32,732 nucleotides of DNA from JBPCNH01 sp051001455 (GTDB lineage: Bacteria > Actinomycetota > CADDZG01 > WHSQ01): the NCBI GenBank assembly GCA_051001455.1, contig JBPCNH010000017.1:1-32732 (forward strand), written 5' to 3'. The translations under genes and the position numbers were made by a program. The notes beneath the pieces were generated by a model, which was given only the letters and a program-made list of their open reading frames with translations, made no database searches and was not told the origin of the DNA. Below, piece after piece: positions 31,233-32,732 of this stretch (positions are counted from its first letter, which is position 1; every line of letters starts with the position of its first letter).

Positions 31233-32642
31233 ATGAGGAGCAGTAGCAGTATCCCGACCGGTCGTACGATGAGAAGGGTTGGTCTAGCCGCCGTGATGGC
31301 TATCGCTGTAGGCGTGAGTGCCTTCGCTCCGTTGGTTGGAACGGCATCGAGTCACCGAGAAGCACCCCTGACCGCTGCGGATCCGCAAGTGGACAACACC
31401 GACCTCTACGCGTTCACGAGTCCAGACGCGCCGGACACAGTGACGTTGATCAGCAACTGGCTTCCGTTCCAGGAGCCCGCGGGGGGACCGAATTTCTACG
31501 CGTTCCAAGAGGGCATTCGCTATCACATCAACATCGACAACGATGGTGATGGGAAGCGCGACGTCACCTACCGCTGGGTATTCCAGAACCACTACAAGAA
31601 CCCGAACACGTTCCTGTATGCGACGGGTCCTGTTGACTCGCTAGGTTCGCCGAACCTCAACTTCATCCAGACGTACTCGTTGAAGCGCATCGTCGGCCGT
31701 GGAAAGGGAATGAAGCCGACGGTATTGGCGCGCGACGTCCCTGTTGCTCCGAGCGACGTTGGCCAGGCCTCCATGCCCGATTACGCGAAGCTTCGTAACG
31801 AAGCTATCCGTTCCTTCAACGTCGCGGGTAGTTCGGCGAAAACCTTTGCCGGTCAAGCCGATGACTCGTTCTTCTTAGACCTTCGTGTCTTCGACCTCCT
31901 CTACGGCGGCGACTTCTCTGAGGTAGGGGACGACACTCTCGCCGGATTCAACGTGAACTCGATCGCACTTCAGATTCCAAAAAGCGATCTTGCTCGTAAC
32001 GGTGACGCCGAGGGCAACCCGATCGTAGGCATCTGGAGCACGGCGCGCCGCCGGGGTACGCAAGTCCAGACGCGTGACGGGAACCAGACCCGCCAGGGTC
32101 AGTACGTGAACGTGTCTCGTCTGGGTAACCCTCTCGTGAACGAGGTGGTCATCCCGGTTAAGGACAAGGATCGTTGGAACTCATCGCGTCCGACCCAGGA
32201 TGGGCAGTTCCTCAACTACGTGACCAATCCCGAACTGCCTAAGCTGATCGAGGCCATCTACGGCATCGAGGCGCCCGCGACTCCCCGGAACGACCTGGTG
32301 GCGGTCTTCCTCACGGGTGTTGAGGGTCTTAACCAGCCGGCCAACGTCCGGCCGAGCGAGATGCTCCGCTTGAACATGTCGATCCCTCCGTGCGAGCTTG
32401 GCAGTTGTGCTGAGTACTCCAGGCTCGGAGTGATCGGTGGAGACAACGCCGGTTACCCGAATGGCCGTCGCCTGGCAGACGATGCCTTGGACATCTCCCT
32501 GCAGGTGGTCGAGGGCGAGCTCGTCGGTAACCCGAACGACCTGAGTGATGGTGTTCTTCAGAACGACCGTCTCTTCGGCGGGACCTTCCCCTATGTGGCT
32601 TTGCCACACAGGGGTTCAGATCCCGCGCCCCACGGGGGCTAA
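31233..32642 (+). CDS. Secreted DUF4331 family protein
   Basis: A 469-aa exported protein of the DUF4331 family. The signal peptide covers about residues 1-40 (basic start, then VGLAAVMAIAVGVSAFAPLVGTAS). Typical family text follows: SSHREAPL, then DPQVDNTDLYAFTSPD, DGDGKRDVTYRWVF with a calcium-like Asp loop, DDSFFLDLRVFDL and the ending TFPYVALPHRG. The function is unknown; such proteins often occur near ECF sigma or cell-surface genes. ATG 31233 has GGAGG six bases upstream. Its codons use more A/T than those of its neighbours. Confidence 0.9.
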   Translation: MRSSSSIPTGRTMRRVGLAAVMAIAVGVSAFAPLVGTASSHREAPLTAADPQVDNTDLYAFTSPDAPDTVTLISNWLPFQEPAGGPNFYAFQEGIRYHINIDNDGDGKRDVTYRWVFQNHYKNPNTFLYATGPVDSLGSPNLNFIQTYSLKRIVGRGKGMKPTVLARDVPVAPSDVGQASMPDYAKLRNEAIRSFNVAGSSAKTFAGQADDSFFLDLRVFDLLYGGDFSEVGDDTLAGFNVNSIALQIPKSDLARNGDAEGNPIVGIWSTARRRGTQVQTRDGNQTRQGQYVNVSRLGNPLVNEVVIPVKDKDRWNSSRPTQDGQFLNYVTNPELPKLIEAIYGIEAPATPRNDLVAVFLTGVEGLNQPANVRPSEMLRLNMSIPPCELGSCAEYSRLGVIGGDNAGYPNGRRLADDALDISLQVVEGELVGNPNDLSDGVLQNDRLFGGTFPYVALPHRGSDPAPHGG

Positions 32643-32656
32643 CACAGCTACGACGC

Positions 32657-32707
32657 GGTGGGGGTGGGCTTTGTGCTCCCCCCCCCCATACCCCCCAGAA
32701 AAAAAAA
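32657..32707. other. Homopolymer-rich spacer
   Basis: The spacer after the DUF4331 gene holds a G-rich stretch (32657-32668), a run of ten C (32678-32687), six C (32691-32696) and nine A (32699-32707). The G and C runs could pair into a terminator-like hairpin, but no T tract follows. It may also contain sequencing or assembly error. Confidence 0.4.
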
Positions 32708-32728
32708 CAAAGACAAAGGGAGAGACGG

Positions 32729-32732
32729 ATGA
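32729..32732 (+). CDS. Start codon of a further gene, cut by the window edge
   Basis: ATG at 32729-32731 with AAGGGAG about six bases upstream. Only the first codon is in the window, so nothing can be said of the product. Confidence 0.4.

Noticed and set aside
32595..32635. tRNA-like T-arm (GGGTTCAGATCCC) and nearby hairpin
   Set aside because: No matching 5' acceptor strand or anticodon arm is found upstream, and the bases encode the normal DUF4331 C-terminus.

Overview
The window is about 32.7 kb of GC-rich, tightly packed bacterial chromosome. It carries roughly 30 protein genes, no tRNA, rRNA or CRISPR, and no integrase or transposase, so it reads as core/housekeeping DNA rather than a mobile island. 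The gene set suggests a Gram-positive, high-GC organism, most likely an actinobacterium from a poorly cultured lineage. The pointers are a LigD end-joining system split into separate genes, a GTTTAG-N13-GGGTAT stress-sigma promoter, several small proteins that look actinobacterial, and many genes whose start codon lies 6-9 bases after a TAnnnT -10 box (leaderless mRNA). This placement is inference; no marker gene settles it.

Layout, left to right. 1-5 kb: a 5'-cut aldehyde dehydrogenase, a small HExxH membrane protein, a GlsB/YeaQ stress protein with its own SigB-like promoter, an SDR oxidoreductase, a metallophosphoesterase and a dCMP-deaminase-like enzyme. 5-8.4 kb: a methyltransferase, a phosphoesterase-ligase LigD and a stand-alone LigD polymerase, with a 54-residue acidic lipoprotein gene inserted between the two LigD genes on the opposite strand. 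8.4-13.2 kb: the C-terminal half of a PfpI/DJ-1 protein, then a likely amidase - acetyl-CoA synthetase - aquaporin operon; the aquaporin has a His-rich tail and an NFA in place of the second NPA. 13.3-16.3 kb: a UDP-sulfoquinovose synthase, a GNAT acetyltransferase and an NAD-type isocitrate dehydrogenase.

16.4-22.3 kb: a secreted SpoIVB-type (S55) protein, a purine permease directly followed by a carbamate kinase that lacks an ordinary start codon, and a secreted fusion of an M23 peptidase-like domain with a lipase-like alpha/beta hydrolase. 22.5-27.4 kb: a cluster of short, mostly leaderless genes (YgjP-like metallopeptidase, a hypothetical, FxsA, a cysteine-less tandem rhodanese, an SDR, GreA, an amidohydrolase and a basic-tailed hypothetical). 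Many of these are convergent with overlapping 3' ends. 27.4-32.7 kb: a GMC oxidoreductase, an SGNH hydrolase, a hypothetical protein and a secreted DUF4331 protein. The window ends in an odd homopolymer-rich spacer and the start codon of a further gene.

No single large undescribed system stands out. The points most worth following are the M23-lipase fusion, the amidase/AcsA/His-tailed aquaporin operon, the carbamate kinase start, the hidden lipoprotein in the end-joining locus, the leaderless promoter rule, and the marked excess of the palindrome GGCGCGCC.
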